In this document: positions 7,925 to 16,245 of the stretch, in pieces
Position numbering within the stretch: position 1 is the first letter of the stretch
Layout of the letters: each line of letters begins with the position of its first letter
NCBI GenBank assembly: GCA_951812505.1
Contig: CATOSI010000002.1
Coordinates: 806,001 to 870,000 of the forward strand
Source of the DNA: an uncultured Dehalococcoidia bacterium
GTDB lineage: Bacteria; Chloroflexota; Dehalococcoidia; Lucifugimonadales; UBA1123
DNA length: 64,000 nt
Reading direction: 5' to 3'
The notes under the pieces: model-generated
What the model was told of the DNA's origin: nothing
The model's input: the letters and a program-made list of their open reading frames with translations, nothing else
Databases searched by the model: none
Made by a program: the position numbers and the translations under genes

Positions 7925-8767
7925 TCAGAAACTGGGCTTGGCGGCATAGGGGGTCAGTTGAAGCTCGTGAGTCCAGCAGGACTTGTCCTGGGTGTGCAGA
8001 TAGTAGAAGGCATCGGCGATGCTGACCGGGTTGATCAGCAATTCGGGGTGCTGCTGGGCGCGCGGCATGGCCCGCGTCCCCGGAGAATCAATCGTGCCGT
8101 CTATCACAACGTTGGCTACATGCACGCCGTACTCGGAGTACTCCTCGGTCAGAGTCTGCGCCAGCGTCCGCATCATCACCCTGGGGTAGTACAGCGACTG
8201 TCCGGTGTACCGCTTTCTTCCCCTCAGCGACGACGAGTTGTTTGAAATCAGAAAAGAGCCCTCGCCCCGCTCCCGCATGGCGGGCAGCACCTCCTGGGCG
8301 ACGAGGAAGGGGCCGCTGACGGAGATGTGCTGCGCGGTTTCGAGGATTTCGAATGGGACATGTTCGAGCAGTTCTTGTTCGGGCGGGAGGTCGCGCCCCT
8401 CCAGGTAGCCCGCGTTGTAAACGAGTACGTCGGGGTCGCCGGCCTCTTCCCGGATCCGTGCGAACGCATTCGTTATGGAGTCACGGGACGCGAGGTCCAG
8501 CTCGACGATCATGCTCTCGCCCCCCTGTTCGTGGATTGCTGCCTCCAGCGCGACGGCGTTGGAGGAGGTACGAGTGGTCAGCACTGTGAGGAAGCCCTCT
8601 TTTGCGAATTTCTGGGCGATGGCTCCGCCGACGCCCCAGCGCACGCCCACGGGCAAGTCGCTGTCGTCGAGTGACCTGCCGTGGATCAGGTGAGTGTTGC
8701 GGCCGTCCGACTGCCACTTGGATGTCGCCCCGATCACGACGGCGACGGGTTTTCGGTTTGTATTCAT
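7925..8767 (-). CDS. Atypical short-chain dehydrogenase/reductase (SDR)
   Basis: Begins at ATG 8767 with AAAGGAATCC upstream; the longer frame to 9022 overlaps the divergent cupin gene and is not supported. The 280-residue product has a Rossmann start VAVVIGATS, a cofactor-region DLAS, and VLVYNAGY (the NAG motif). Two features are unusual. A roughly 30-residue insert splits the glycine-rich motif (GATSKWQ ... GVGGAIAQKF). The canonical YxxxK active-site pair is not present where expected (LYYPRVMMRTLAQ). The reaction may differ from normal NAD(P)-dependent alcohol oxidation. It lies just upstream of the flavin monooxygenase gene on the same strand. Confidence 0.8.
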   Translation of the reverse strand: MNTNRKPVAVVIGATSKWQSDGRNTHLIHGRSLDDSDLPVGVRWGVGGAIAQKFAKEGFLTVLTTRTSSNAVALEAAIHEQGGESMIVELDLASRDSITNAFARIREEAGDPDVLVYNAGYLEGRDLPPEQELLEHVPFEILETAQHISVSGPFLVAQEVLPAMRERGEGSFLISNNSSSLRGRKRYTGQSLYYPRVMMRTLAQTLTEEYSEYGVHVANVVIDGTIDSPGTRAMPRAQQHPELLINPVSIADAFYYLHTQDKSCWTHELQLTPYAAKPSF

Positions 8768-8870
8768 GACGGATTCCTTTCGTGTGGGTTCGGTTGCCTG
8801 CCATTCTAATACATCTTGATGATGTTCTCTTGCTGTACTATATCGGCAGACTAATACAGGGAGGCATTTT

Positions 8871-9206
8871 GTGATTACGCGCTTGTACACGGGCGACGAC
8901 GGACAGTCGCACTTAGAGGAACTTGATATGGACTCAGGGCCGTTCGCCTGGGGAGAGTTGAATTCGGCGACAGGGGTCATGTTCAGACAGAGCGAGAAGG
9001 GCAGCTTCTCGGACTGGCACACCGCGCCCAGGCGTCAGTTCGTCATTACTCTGACCGGAGAAGTGGAGATCGGACTGGCGGACGGAACACTGCGCCGATT
9101 CGGTCCGGGAGACGTTCTTCTCGCGGACGACACGACCGGCCGGGGCCATACTACCCGCGACGTTGGGGACGTGGGCCGGGTAACCGCGTACATTCCGCTG
9201 GAGTAG
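8871..9206 (+). CDS. Small cupin-domain protein
   Basis: GTG start at 8871 with GGGAGG about 7 bases upstream. The 111-residue product is a single cupin barrel: WHTAPRRQFVITLTGEVEIGLADG carries motif 1, and FGPGDVLLADDTTGRGHTTR carries motif 2 with a late His. Single-domain cupins of this type bind a metal and act in sugar or small-acid isomerisation, or as ligand sensors. It is divergent from the SDR gene, with about 100 bases between them for both promoters. Confidence 0.82.
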   Translation: MITRLYTGDDGQSHLEELDMDSGPFAWGELNSATGVMFRQSEKGSFSDWHTAPRRQFVITLTGEVEIGLADGTLRRFGPGDVLLADDTTGRGHTTRDVGDVGRVTAYIPLE

Positions 9207-9252
9207 TAACGGGCCAAGTACAGCGTCCATCTGTCAGACTGCCCCCAGCCCC

Positions 9253-9279
9253 TGGATTCCCGCCTTCGCGGGAATGACG
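9253..9279. repeat. REP-like palindrome, copy 2
   Basis: TGGATTCCCGCC, TTCG, CGGGAATGACG. This is the reverse complement of the element at 27773-27799 and lies downstream of the cupin gene. A half copy (GAGCGGGAATGACGG, about 9287-9301) follows, then TAGTTGTGCAAAGGCCT as at 1811-1830. Confidence 0.7.
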
Positions 9280-9353
9280 ATGGGAGAGAGCGGGAATGAC
9301 GGTAGTTGTGCAAAGGCCTACAGACGAGGTGGATGTCTGCGTTCGAGCGCAAG

Positions 9354-9389
9354 AAATCCCGCGCTGACATACCGATATGCGCGGGATTT
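9354..9389 (-). terminator. Perfect 11-base stem hairpin between convergent genes
   Basis: AAATCCCGCGC and GCGCGGGATTT flank a 14-base loop. It sits 18 bases beyond the stop of the small minus-strand gene at 9407-9598 and after the plus-strand cupin gene. It can serve either strand, though T-runs are short. Confidence 0.5.
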
Positions 9390-9406
9390 CCGTTTGAGTC
9401 GTATCT

Positions 9407-9598
9407 TTACGGCTTGTGCTTGTCCACAAGAGCGACGACGCGGTCGTCTATCTCGCTTGGGATGTCGCGGCCCGCGTCGTGGAGCGCGATGGCCAGGTGG
9501 GCGTCGCGGTGAAGCTGTTCGCGCTCGGGCTTCTCTTTGTAGTTGTCTTCGATTTCTCCGAAGAGCGCGTCTATGTGCTCTTTTCTGAAGGCTGGCAT
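9407..9598 (-). CDS. Small conserved-looking hypothetical protein (63 aa)
   Basis: A 63-residue product starting at ATG 9598 (MPAFRKEHIDALFGE). It is highly charged and probably helical, with no signal peptide or membrane segment. Amino-acid use is that of a real small protein and the frame stops just before a perfect hairpin. It reads in the same direction as the Fe-S reductase gene 125 bases upstream. I recognise no family. Confidence 0.5.
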   Translation of the reverse strand: MPAFRKEHIDALFGEIEDNYKEKPEREQLHRDAHLAIALHDAGRDIPSEIDDRVVALVDKHKP

Positions 9599-9644
9599 TG
9601 GTAAGTACCTCGTTCTGAAACGCTCGGTATCTTGCGGAATCACT

Positions 9645-9679
9645 CAGGGGCCGGTCCCAGTGTAAGGTTCCGGCCCCTG
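9645..9679 (-). terminator. Perfect 10-base GC hairpin after the Fe-S reductase gene
   Basis: CAGGGGCCGG and CCGGCCCCTG flank a 15-base loop, 44 bases past the stop of the minus-strand gene at 9724-10989. No real T-run follows, so termination is likely but not proven. Confidence 0.45.
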
Positions 9680-9723
9680 ATGCTCAGTTTCCTATATGAC
9701 CGTCGTGCAGGAGTAAGTAAGTC

Positions 9724-10989
9724 TTACTCGTCTCCGCGCGTGGTGTGTCCGATAGTGAGGATCTCGTCGAGCTCGCTGACGAAGTCCATGACCTCCTCGG
9801 TGTCGGGCTTCTTGTCGCTCTGGAGCTTGGCCTTGAACTCCTCGAACAGCCACTCTTCCTTGGTTCCGTGCGGAATGTCGAAGAATTCGCGGTCGAACTT
9901 GGGCAGCTTGCCAGGGCCGAAGTAGCCCTTGTCCCTCAGCTCGTATCCCTCGAGGTTGTCGGTGCCCTTACCCAGGATTTCACCGTCGGTCTCGATGTAG
10001 TGTTCCATGACGGGCTTCATGCCATACTTCTGTACGGGGCAGACCTTCATGCAGACGGCGCAGCCTTCGTAGCGCGCCATAACGGGACGGCAGCGATCGT
10101 AGATGAGCTTGTTCTTCTCGACGCCCCTGTACCAGACCTTCTCCTTGACCAGGGCTCTGCCCGGGCAGCGGTTCACGCAGACCTGGCATTCCTGGCAGAA
10201 CTGGTGGATGCCGTAGTCAACGGGCTCGTCGTAGGTAACGGGCGCGTCGGTGGTGATGATCATGAGGCGCGCGCGCGAGCCGAAGTGCGGGGACAGCAAC
10301 TGGCCGTTCGCGCCAAGCTGTCCTAGTCCGGCGGCAACGAACATGGGTATGTACGCCGCGCTGTTGTCGTTGGGGCTGTGTACCTGCGCGTGGTAGCCCT
10401 TCTCGCGTATGAAGGCGGCGAGTTCAAGACCCATAGCGCCCTCCATCTCGTAGGTGCCGAAGTGCGCGAACTCTGCCTCGAGGCTGGGAATCGTCTGTGT
10501 CTGCCAGAAGTCCTGCTCTAGGGCGAGGCAGATGGCGTGTTCGTACTTGATCCACCGGCGCTTGCTCTGATAGGCGTAGTGGCGGTCGAAGCGGGTAAAG
10601 CCGACTTCGCCGAAGCCTAGTTCCCGAGCCTTCAGCCGGAATTCTTCGGTCATATCCTTGCCGATTTCCGGCTGTGCGGTCGGCTGCAATTCGCCAGAGA
10701 CGATTGCGGCGTCCACCAGGGGCTTGTTGACCCTGTCGTGCTCTTCGCGGTACTGGCGGACGTCATCGGTATAGACTGTCCACACCCACTCGCGGTCTGC
10801 CGCCTTCTGGATGTTCTGGGACTCGATTGGTTCTACCCTCGTATAGAAGGAGACATCCACATCGTTCTTGCGTATGCCAGGGACCGTTGTCAGATTCTCA
10901 GGGACCGGAATATCGTAATCCGGATCGCCGTGCAGCCTCCCCGGACGCTTTACAACGTGACTAACCTCTACTTCTTTTTCCGCGACCAT
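9724..10989 (-). CDS. Reductive-dehalogenase/QueG-like Fe-S protein without Tat signal
   Basis: Start at ATG 10989 with GGGGAGAGCT just upstream; 421 residues. The C-terminal half has two 4Fe-4S clusters: CQECQVCVNRCP and, about 45 residues on, CAVCMKVCPVQKYG. Before them comes a nitroreductase-like/B12-binding core of the RdhA-QueG superfamily (AAFIREKGYHAQVHSPN, AAGLGQLGANGQLLSP, RLMIITTDAP). Respiratory RdhA enzymes carry an N-terminal twin-arginine signal; none is seen here, so this is probably a cytoplasmic corrinoid-dependent reductase. The substrate could be a halogenated compound or something unrelated. It stands alone, with no RdhB anchor nearby. Confidence 0.8.
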   Translation of the reverse strand: MVAEKEVEVSHVVKRPGRLHGDPDYDIPVPENLTTVPGIRKNDVDVSFYTRVEPIESQNIQKAADREWVWTVYTDDVRQYREEHDRVNKPLVDAAIVSGELQPTAQPEIGKDMTEEFRLKARELGFGEVGFTRFDRHYAYQSKRRWIKYEHAICLALEQDFWQTQTIPSLEAEFAHFGTYEMEGAMGLELAAFIREKGYHAQVHSPNDNSAAYIPMFVAAGLGQLGANGQLLSPHFGSRARLMIITTDAPVTYDEPVDYGIHQFCQECQVCVNRCPGRALVKEKVWYRGVEKNKLIYDRCRPVMARYEGCAVCMKVCPVQKYGMKPVMEHYIETDGEILGKGTDNLEGYELRDKGYFGPGKLPKFDREFFDIPHGTKEEWLFEEFKAKLQSDKKPDTEEVMDFVSELDEILTIGHTTRGDE

Positions 10990-11128
10990 AGCTCTCCCCT
11001 CTCCTATATTGGAGTTATGTCTGTCGCGGAGTTTACTCACAATTTAATAACAAGTCAAGATAAAATTTGCATGAATAATTATTGATATATCGCAGCGGGA
11101 TAACTGCCATTTTTTGGGAGACGGCCGG

Positions 11129-12178
11129 TTAGTCGCCAGTAGAGTGGACGCCTGCCTGGGAAGCGGCCTTTCGCGAGCGACGTATGTTCAGCGCCTGTCT
11201 GAGCAGGAACAGCATTGCGCCGATGAGTATGACGCTGAGATACGTGATGGAACGGTCAACGATGGTGGTTGCGGCGGCGTCCGTCGCGGCCAGTTCGATG
11301 AGTAGAAGTCCGGTAACGCCGGGTTCGACGGCTCCGACTCCTCCGGGCGTGGGTACCGTACTCAGGATTGCGTGTCCCACCGCAACGATTGGGATGAGAA
11401 CGAGGCTAGTTTCGATTCCGAGCGCAGCAAGGACGAAGTACAGCCGCCCCATTTCCATGATCCAGCCAAGCAGACCAAGGAGCATTGCCAGGGGCATACG
11501 CTGAAAGCTGCCCAGTGTTCCCTGGCTGAATCGGCGATAGGCGGCCTCAATCTTGTTGGGCAGAAAGTTGGCGGCGCGTTCGCCGTAGGCTTTCATAAAC
11601 AGGGCAACCGCTACTATTCCGACTGTCATGAGGAATGCCATTACGATTATGTAAACCGATATCGCCTGCCCCTGTGTGACCGCCAGGACAGCCGCTGCCG
11701 TGAGGATTATGGCGGCGACGATTACCATGTCCATGACTCGCTCGGCCAACAGCGTGCCGAGACTCCAGGAGAAACTGCTCTTTGAATCTTCGGCGAAAGC
11801 GTATGCGCGGTACGCGTCGCCCATTCTGAGCCATGTGACCGAATTTACGAACCACCCGATCACTATCAGCTGTGAAGTGTGGATCGTAGAGGGCACCTGG
11901 GGTTCTTCCGGGCTCGACTCGGCGGCGTTGGACGCCAGTATCTTCCAGCGCATCCCTCTGAATATGAAGCTGACGTAGTAAAACGCGAGCGCGAGCAGGT
12001 AGAGCCAGGGGTTGATGTCCCGTATGCCGCGCCATGTTTCTCCCCAGTCCAGATCGAACCTGGCGGCAAGGAAGAATATCACCCCCGCCGCCACTCCGAA
12101 CGAGAGCAGCGTGGGAATCGAGAAAATGCGTCTCGTGATGGGCGCTTGAGTCAGGGAGTTCTCTTTGTCTTGCGTCAT
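11129..12178 (-). CDS. UPF0104 / lysylphosphatidylglycerol synthase TM-region (flippase-like) membrane protein
   Basis: A 349-residue integral membrane protein with about eight hydrophobic segments, beginning after a short cytoplasmic tail (IPTLLSFGVAAGVIFFLAAR). Family marks are YYVSFIFRGMRWKILA, WLRMGDAYRAYAF, LLAERVMDMVIVA, and the late VPTPGGVGAVEPG motif. This is the flippase-like half seen in MprF and in stand-alone glycolipid/phospholipid transporters. No synthetase domain is attached. It lies 10 bases downstream of rsmG on the same strand, so the two are co-transcribed. Confidence 0.87.
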   Translation of the reverse strand: MTQDKENSLTQAPITRRIFSIPTLLSFGVAAGVIFFLAARFDLDWGETWRGIRDINPWLYLLALAFYYVSFIFRGMRWKILASNAAESSPEEPQVPSTIHTSQLIVIGWFVNSVTWLRMGDAYRAYAFAEDSKSSFSWSLGTLLAERVMDMVIVAAIILTAAAVLAVTQGQAISVYIIVMAFLMTVGIVAVALFMKAYGERAANFLPNKIEAAYRRFSQGTLGSFQRMPLAMLLGLLGWIMEMGRLYFVLAALGIETSLVLIPIVAVGHAILSTVPTPGGVGAVEPGVTGLLLIELAATDAAATTIVDRSITYLSVILIGAMLFLLRQALNIRRSRKAASQAGVHSTGD

Positions 12179-12188
12179 GTACGGTTAT

Positions 12189-13007
12189 TCAGTCACAGGT
12201 TGTCGGTTCTCGATTGTCGCGAGCGTGGAACGACTTCCCGGAGGAGCGGGTACTTGCAGACAGCAGCGGACGCTTTGCCGGGATACCGGGACGACGCGGA
12301 TAGTTTGCGGGAGTGTCCCGCACTTTGTCTATCACTACCAGGACTTTATTGTCCCCTCCCGCTCTTATGATGTCGCGAATCGCGCCACCCATGGTCTCAA
12401 TCGCTCTGTGAGAGGATGCTATCTCTTCGGCAGCGGATTTTGTCTTGTGCAGCGCGGCCACCCCACCCACTTTGCAGAACGGCAGAGTGAGTTCGGCGAG
12501 CGCGGGCATGGCGGCAACGGCGCGCGCGAAGACGAGGTCGAAGCGTTCTCGGGCATCGTCGCAGTGTGCCAGCGTTTCTGCGCGGGCGTGCCGAACTTCG
12601 ATGTCGGGCAGTTCGAGACCGGCCACCAGGTTTCTGAGAAACTCGACCTTTCGCGCGGTGGCGTCAATCAGCAGTCCGCTCATTCCGGGAAACGCAATCT
12701 TCATCGGTATTCCTGGGAAGCCCGCACCCGCGCCTATGTCAATGAAGCTGCGCGCGGTCCGCGTTTCCGAGGGAAGCGCGCCCGCAATTGACAGCGAGTC
12801 CAGGAAGTGCGTCTTCACTACGTCTTCCCAGCCGGTTACGGTCGTCAGATTCATTGTGCAATTCCAGAGTGCCAGCTCGCGGTAGTACCGTCGGAACCTA
12901 GCCAGCTGGGTCGAATCCAGCGAGATTCCCAGATCGGCCGAATCTCTCACCAGAGTTTGAGTATCTAACGTTTCAAATGGAATGTTCAGTTCCGGTTTCC
13001 TAACCAT
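12189..13007 (-). CDS. rsmG: 16S rRNA (guanine-527-N7)-methyltransferase RsmG
   Basis: A 272-residue SAM-dependent methyltransferase. YYRELALWNCTMNLTTVTGWEDVVKTHFLDSL is the RsmG N-terminal signature, FIDIGAGAGFPGIPMKI is the SAM-binding motif I, and RFDLVFARAVA is the catalytic-region motif. It methylates N7 of G527 in 16S rRNA; loss of it gives low-level streptomycin resistance in other bacteria. About 30 extra basic residues follow the normal C-terminus. It is the first gene of a two-gene operon and diverges from the ECF sigma gene. Confidence 0.94.
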   Translation of the reverse strand: MVRKPELNIPFETLDTQTLVRDSADLGISLDSTQLARFRRYYRELALWNCTMNLTTVTGWEDVVKTHFLDSLSIAGALPSETRTARSFIDIGAGAGFPGIPMKIAFPGMSGLLIDATARKVEFLRNLVAGLELPDIEVRHARAETLAHCDDARERFDLVFARAVAAMPALAELTLPFCKVGGVAALHKTKSAAEEIASSHRAIETMGGAIRDIIRAGGDNKVLVVIDKVRDTPANYPRRPGIPAKRPLLSASTRSSGKSFHARDNREPTTCD

Positions 13008-13155
13008 ATCGCTCGATGCGCGTTCTAACTGTTTGAGGGAATGCTATATCGGAGGCGGTGTCCGACCCTACGGTGGGATAGAGAATCTGGGCATTGTCCA
13101 ATATCGTATAGAAAGGCGAGCGGGTTTCGACAGGGTCTGCTCGATGGTGAGAGCC

Positions 13156-13746
13156 ATGAACTATGAAGAAGCTGATGACAAGATTCTGATGGAGTGTATC
13201 AGCAACGGGGATAAAAATGCTCTCGAATCGCTGTATTTAAGATACTCGAGGCCAGTCTATTCTCTGGCGATCAAAATGCTGAGAGACCCTACCGCCGCTG
13301 AAGAGGTAACACAGGATACATTCTTCAATGTCTGGAGGCGGGCAGGAAGCTATAAGTCCAATAGGGGAAAGGTCACGAGTTGGCTCTTCAGCATTGCGCA
13401 CAATCGAACGATAGACGAGTTGCGTAAACGCCGCAGGGATTATAATAGAGTCCAATACGATGTTGATCTCTCCAACAGGCCATCGGAGTCCAGGTCGGAT
13501 GACCCGACAGAGTATGTTTCGGTTCAGTTCGAGGGTACCCGGCTGAAGTCGGCGCTGATGACGCTGAGACCTGAACAGCGGAATGTGGTGATACTGGCCT
13601 ATTTTGGCGGACTGACCCACTCCGAGATATCCAGGGAGCTGGACCAGCCGCTGGGCACGGTTAAGACGCGAATGAGACTGGCAATGAAGAAACTGAGGGA
13701 AGTCCTGGAGCCGCAGATTCGGGAGTCTGCCGAGCATGGATTGTAG
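13156..13746 (+). CDS. ECF-type RNA polymerase sigma factor (SigK-like)
   Basis: About 196 residues. Region 2 shows LYLRYSRPVYSLAIKML and AAEEVTQDTFFNVWRRA, with SWLFSIAHNRTIDELRKRRR for -10 binding. Region 4 shows LRPEQRNVVILAYFGGLTHSEIS and LGTVKTRMRLAMKKLRE. Starts at 13144 and 13156 both fit; I chose 13156 for the GGTGAG upstream. The stop overlaps the start of the anti-sigma gene, so both are translated together. The pair resembles SigK/RskA, which respond to envelope or redox stress. Confidence 0.9.
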   Translation: MNYEEADDKILMECISNGDKNALESLYLRYSRPVYSLAIKMLRDPTAAEEVTQDTFFNVWRRAGSYKSNRGKVTSWLFSIAHNRTIDELRKRRRDYNRVQYDVDLSNRPSESRSDDPTEYVSVQFEGTRLKSALMTLRPEQRNVVILAYFGGLTHSEISRELDQPLGTVKTRMRLAMKKLREVLEPQIRESAEHGL

Positions 13747-14569
13747 TGATGTCGAGGGACTCATAGTTCCGTATCTTCGGGGCGCGCTGGATGACGACCA
13801 GGCCGCAACGCTGGAGAAGCATATTTCCGCGTGCCGCGACTGCAGCCGCGCCATGGCAGAGGAGATGGTTGCCGACCTGGCCCATGCGGTGCCGCAGAAG
13901 ACCCCTCCGCAGAGTGTAAAAGACAGGTTGTTTCACAGAGTGGAGGCCGGGAGTCTGCCGAGGCGCGCTGTGACTTCGCTGGGCAGCTGGGCCTCCGGTC
14001 AGGCGGGGCGATTCAGACAGCGGGCAACACGAGGGCTGTTTGGGGGCGCGGCGGTGGTGCTCGTGGTGGTTCTGATGGCAACGGGGGTGTGGTTCAACGA
14101 CAGGCTCAGTGAAATCGCAAGAGATGCGGAGCTACTCTCCGACGAACTCGCCATTGCGCGTGAACGAGAGAGCGAGGTCATGTCCGCGGTCGAAGAACAC
14201 CGTGAGGCGACCTACGAACTGATACGAATGTCCTCGACACCGGGCACGTCTGTGAATACGCTTCTGGGAACGGGGCCCTGGTCGTCGGCACGAGGGATCG
14301 TGATGGTGTCTTACTCGTCGAATCGGGGCCTGCTTCTCGTTACCGACTTGCCGCCGCTGCCGCCGGACAGGATATACCAGGTATGGCTAATCAATGACGG
14401 CGTCAAGTACGGCGCGGGCTGGTTCACGGTTGATCCGCTGGGATACGGTCAGACGATCATCATCCCGCTGGCCCCGTTCGGACAGTTCGACGGGATGGGC
14501 ATTACGATAGAGCCAAGGGGCGGGAGTGGCGGTCCGACGGGCGTAAACGTCCTCGAGGGCGACCTTTAG
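13736..14569 (+). CDS. Anti-sigma factor with zinc-finger and RskA-like domains
   Basis: A 277-residue single-pass membrane protein. The N-terminus has the cytoplasmic ZAS-type zinc site (HISACRDCSRAMAEE; H-x3-C-x2-C). A transmembrane helix lies at about residues 102-121 (GGAAVVLVVVLMATGVW). An extracytoplasmic coiled segment and a C-terminal RskA-like beta domain follow (PPDRIYQVWLINDG, GMGITIEPRGGSGGPTG). It should hold the upstream sigma factor inactive until a signal outside the membrane triggers release. Its stop overlaps convergently by four bases with moaA. Confidence 0.9.
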   Translation: MDCSDVEGLIVPYLRGALDDDQAATLEKHISACRDCSRAMAEEMVADLAHAVPQKTPPQSVKDRLFHRVEAGSLPRRAVTSLGSWASGQAGRFRQRATRGLFGGAAVVLVVVLMATGVWFNDRLSEIARDAELLSDELAIARERESEVMSAVEEHREATYELIRMSSTPGTSVNTLLGTGPWSSARGIVMVSYSSNRGLLLVTDLPPLPPDRIYQVWLINDGVKYGAGWFTVDPLGYGQTIIIPLAPFGQFDGMGITIEPRGGSGGPTGVNVLEGDL

Positions 14570-15597
14570 CCGCCGATGTGGTACATCTCCACCTTCTTGC
14601 GCGGCTCGTCGGTGAACATGGTCCTTATCTCCGAGTAACGGTCGTCCCGGAGTCCCCACAGGCCGCGTATGATTGCCTCTATCTCATCGTCGTTCGCGCC
14701 GTCGCGCAGCGGGGTTCTCAGGTCGGTGCCCGAGGTGGCGAACAGGCAGGTAACTATCTGGCCCTCCGGCGAAAGCCTCATGCGAGAGCAGTCGCCGCAG
14801 AAAGGCTTGGTTACGGAAGCGATCACTCCGACCTCCCCATCGCCTTCCTTGAACCTGTAGCGCAGAGCGACCTCTCCCTTGTAGTTGGCTTCGACCGGTT
14901 CAAGCGGCATTTCGGCGTGTATGCGGTCCAGTATCTCTTCCGCCGGGACCACATCATCCATCTTCCAGCCGTTCAGCGTACCGACGTCCATGTACTCGAT
15001 GAACCGGACGATGTAGTCGTGCTCCCGCGCGAACCGCGCCAGCTCGACGATGGTATGGTCGTTCACGCCGCGCTGCACGACGGCGTTTATCTTGATTGGA
15101 CGCAGCCCAGCCCTGTCCGCGGCCTCGATGCCCTCCAGTACACGCTCGGTGCCGAAATTGCGCCCGTTCATATGTCTGAATACCGCGTCGTCCAGCGAGT
15201 CCAGGCTGACGGTGATGCGCTGGAGACCGGCTTCCTTCAGCTTGTCAGCGAACTGCGACAGCAGGAAGGCGTTGGTGGTCATCGTCAGGTCTTCTATGCC
15301 CGGAACCCGCCCGAGCATGGAGATGAGCTTATCTATCTCCGCGCGCACCAGCGGCTCGCCTCCGGTTATACGGACCTTGACCACGCCCAGATTCACCAGA
15401 ATCCGCGTGAGACGTTCTATCTCCTCGAAACTCAGCAGCGATTCTCTGGGAAGAAACTGGTAGCGGTCCCCGTAGATCTCGGCGGGCATACAGTAAGGGC
15501 AACGGAAGTTGCACCTGTCTGTGACCGAGATTCGGAGGTCTCTAAGCGGTCTTCTGAACCTGTCCAGCACGGGGATTGTCGCCAAGTCTGAAGTCAT
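14566..15597 (-). CDS. moaA: GTP 3',8-cyclase MoaA (molybdenum cofactor biosynthesis)
   Basis: A 343-residue radical-SAM enzyme. The N-terminal cluster motif is CNFRCPYC (Cys29, 33, 36), VRITGGEPLVR follows, and the C-terminal cluster is FCGDCSRMRLSPEGQIVTC. The chain ends in Gly-Gly, which is needed by MoaA. It converts GTP to 3',8-cyclo-7,8-dihydro-GTP, the first step to molybdopterin. No other moa genes are in the window. It is the last gene of a minus-strand set with rdgB and the Uma2 genes, 28 bases behind rdgB. Confidence 0.95.
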   Translation of the reverse strand: MTSDLATIPVLDRFRRPLRDLRISVTDRCNFRCPYCMPAEIYGDRYQFLPRESLLSFEEIERLTRILVNLGVVKVRITGGEPLVRAEIDKLISMLGRVPGIEDLTMTTNAFLLSQFADKLKEAGLQRITVSLDSLDDAVFRHMNGRNFGTERVLEGIEAADRAGLRPIKINAVVQRGVNDHTIVELARFAREHDYIVRFIEYMDVGTLNGWKMDDVVPAEEILDRIHAEMPLEPVEANYKGEVALRYRFKEGDGEVGVIASVTKPFCGDCSRMRLSPEGQIVTCLFATSGTDLRTPLRDGANDDEIEAIIRGLWGLRDDRYSEIRTMFTDEPRKKVEMYHIGG

Positions 15598-15625
15598 AAT
15601 ATATCTATTATACAGCCAAACGTTC

Positions 15626-16237
15626 CTAGGTGTGCGATGTTTGATCTCTCAATGAGAGCGCGGCTTCTCGCGCCGCCTCAGCGCGGTGGCTGACACAATT
15701 TTTCTCTTCAGTAGAAAGTTCGGCCATGGTCAGGCCGATGTTTGGGAATAGGAAGACCGGGTCGTAGCCAAAGCCGTTGTCGCCGCGTGGCTCGGATACT
15801 ATTCGCCCCTCGCACGAGCCTTGGTAAAGCGAGGTCGGGCGGTCCGGTTCCGTAATCGCTATCACGCATCTGAATCGTGCGGACCAAGTGTCGGGGTCGG
15901 TCCCGTTCAGCTTGTCCAGCAGGAATTCGACGCGCTCGGCGTCGGTGGCGTCCGGGCCCGCGTAGCGCGCCGAACGCACGCCTGGCTCTCCGCCGAGAGC
16001 GTCGACCTCCAGCCCGGAGTCGTCTGCCAGGGTCTTGATTCCGGCGAGTTCGCAATAAGTCTCCGCCTTCAGAGTCGCGTTCTGCTCGAACGTGACTCCC
16101 GTCTCATCTACATCATGATAAATCCCCAGGTCGCCGAGTGAGACCAGTTGGTAGGGAATGTCGCCCAGCAGTTCGGTCAACTCACGCAGCTTGCCCCTGT
16201 TGTGGGTGGCTATGAGCAGCTTGGGCAGGAGTGGCAA
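15626..16237 (-). CDS. rdgB: XTP/dITP pyrophosphatase (RdgB/HAM1)
   Basis: 203 residues of the ITPase/HAM1 family. LLIATHNRGKLRELTELL is the N-terminal substrate loop, ADDSGLEVDALGGEPGVRSARYAG is the core motif with the acidic pair, and GDNGFGYDPVFLFP is the family signature. The product hydrolyses non-canonical purine nucleoside triphosphates to monophosphates, keeping dITP and XTP out of DNA. It sits 8 bases after the Uma2 gene and 28 bases before moaA. Confidence 0.94.
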   Translation of the reverse strand: MPLLPKLLIATHNRGKLRELTELLGDIPYQLVSLGDLGIYHDVDETGVTFEQNATLKAETYCELAGIKTLADDSGLEVDALGGEPGVRSARYAGPDATDAERVEFLLDKLNGTDPDTWSARFRCVIAITEPDRPTSLYQGSCEGRIVSEPRGDNGFGYDPVFLFPNIGLTMAELSTEEKNCVSHRAEAAREAALSLRDQTSHT

Positions 16238-16245
16238 TTCGGGCT

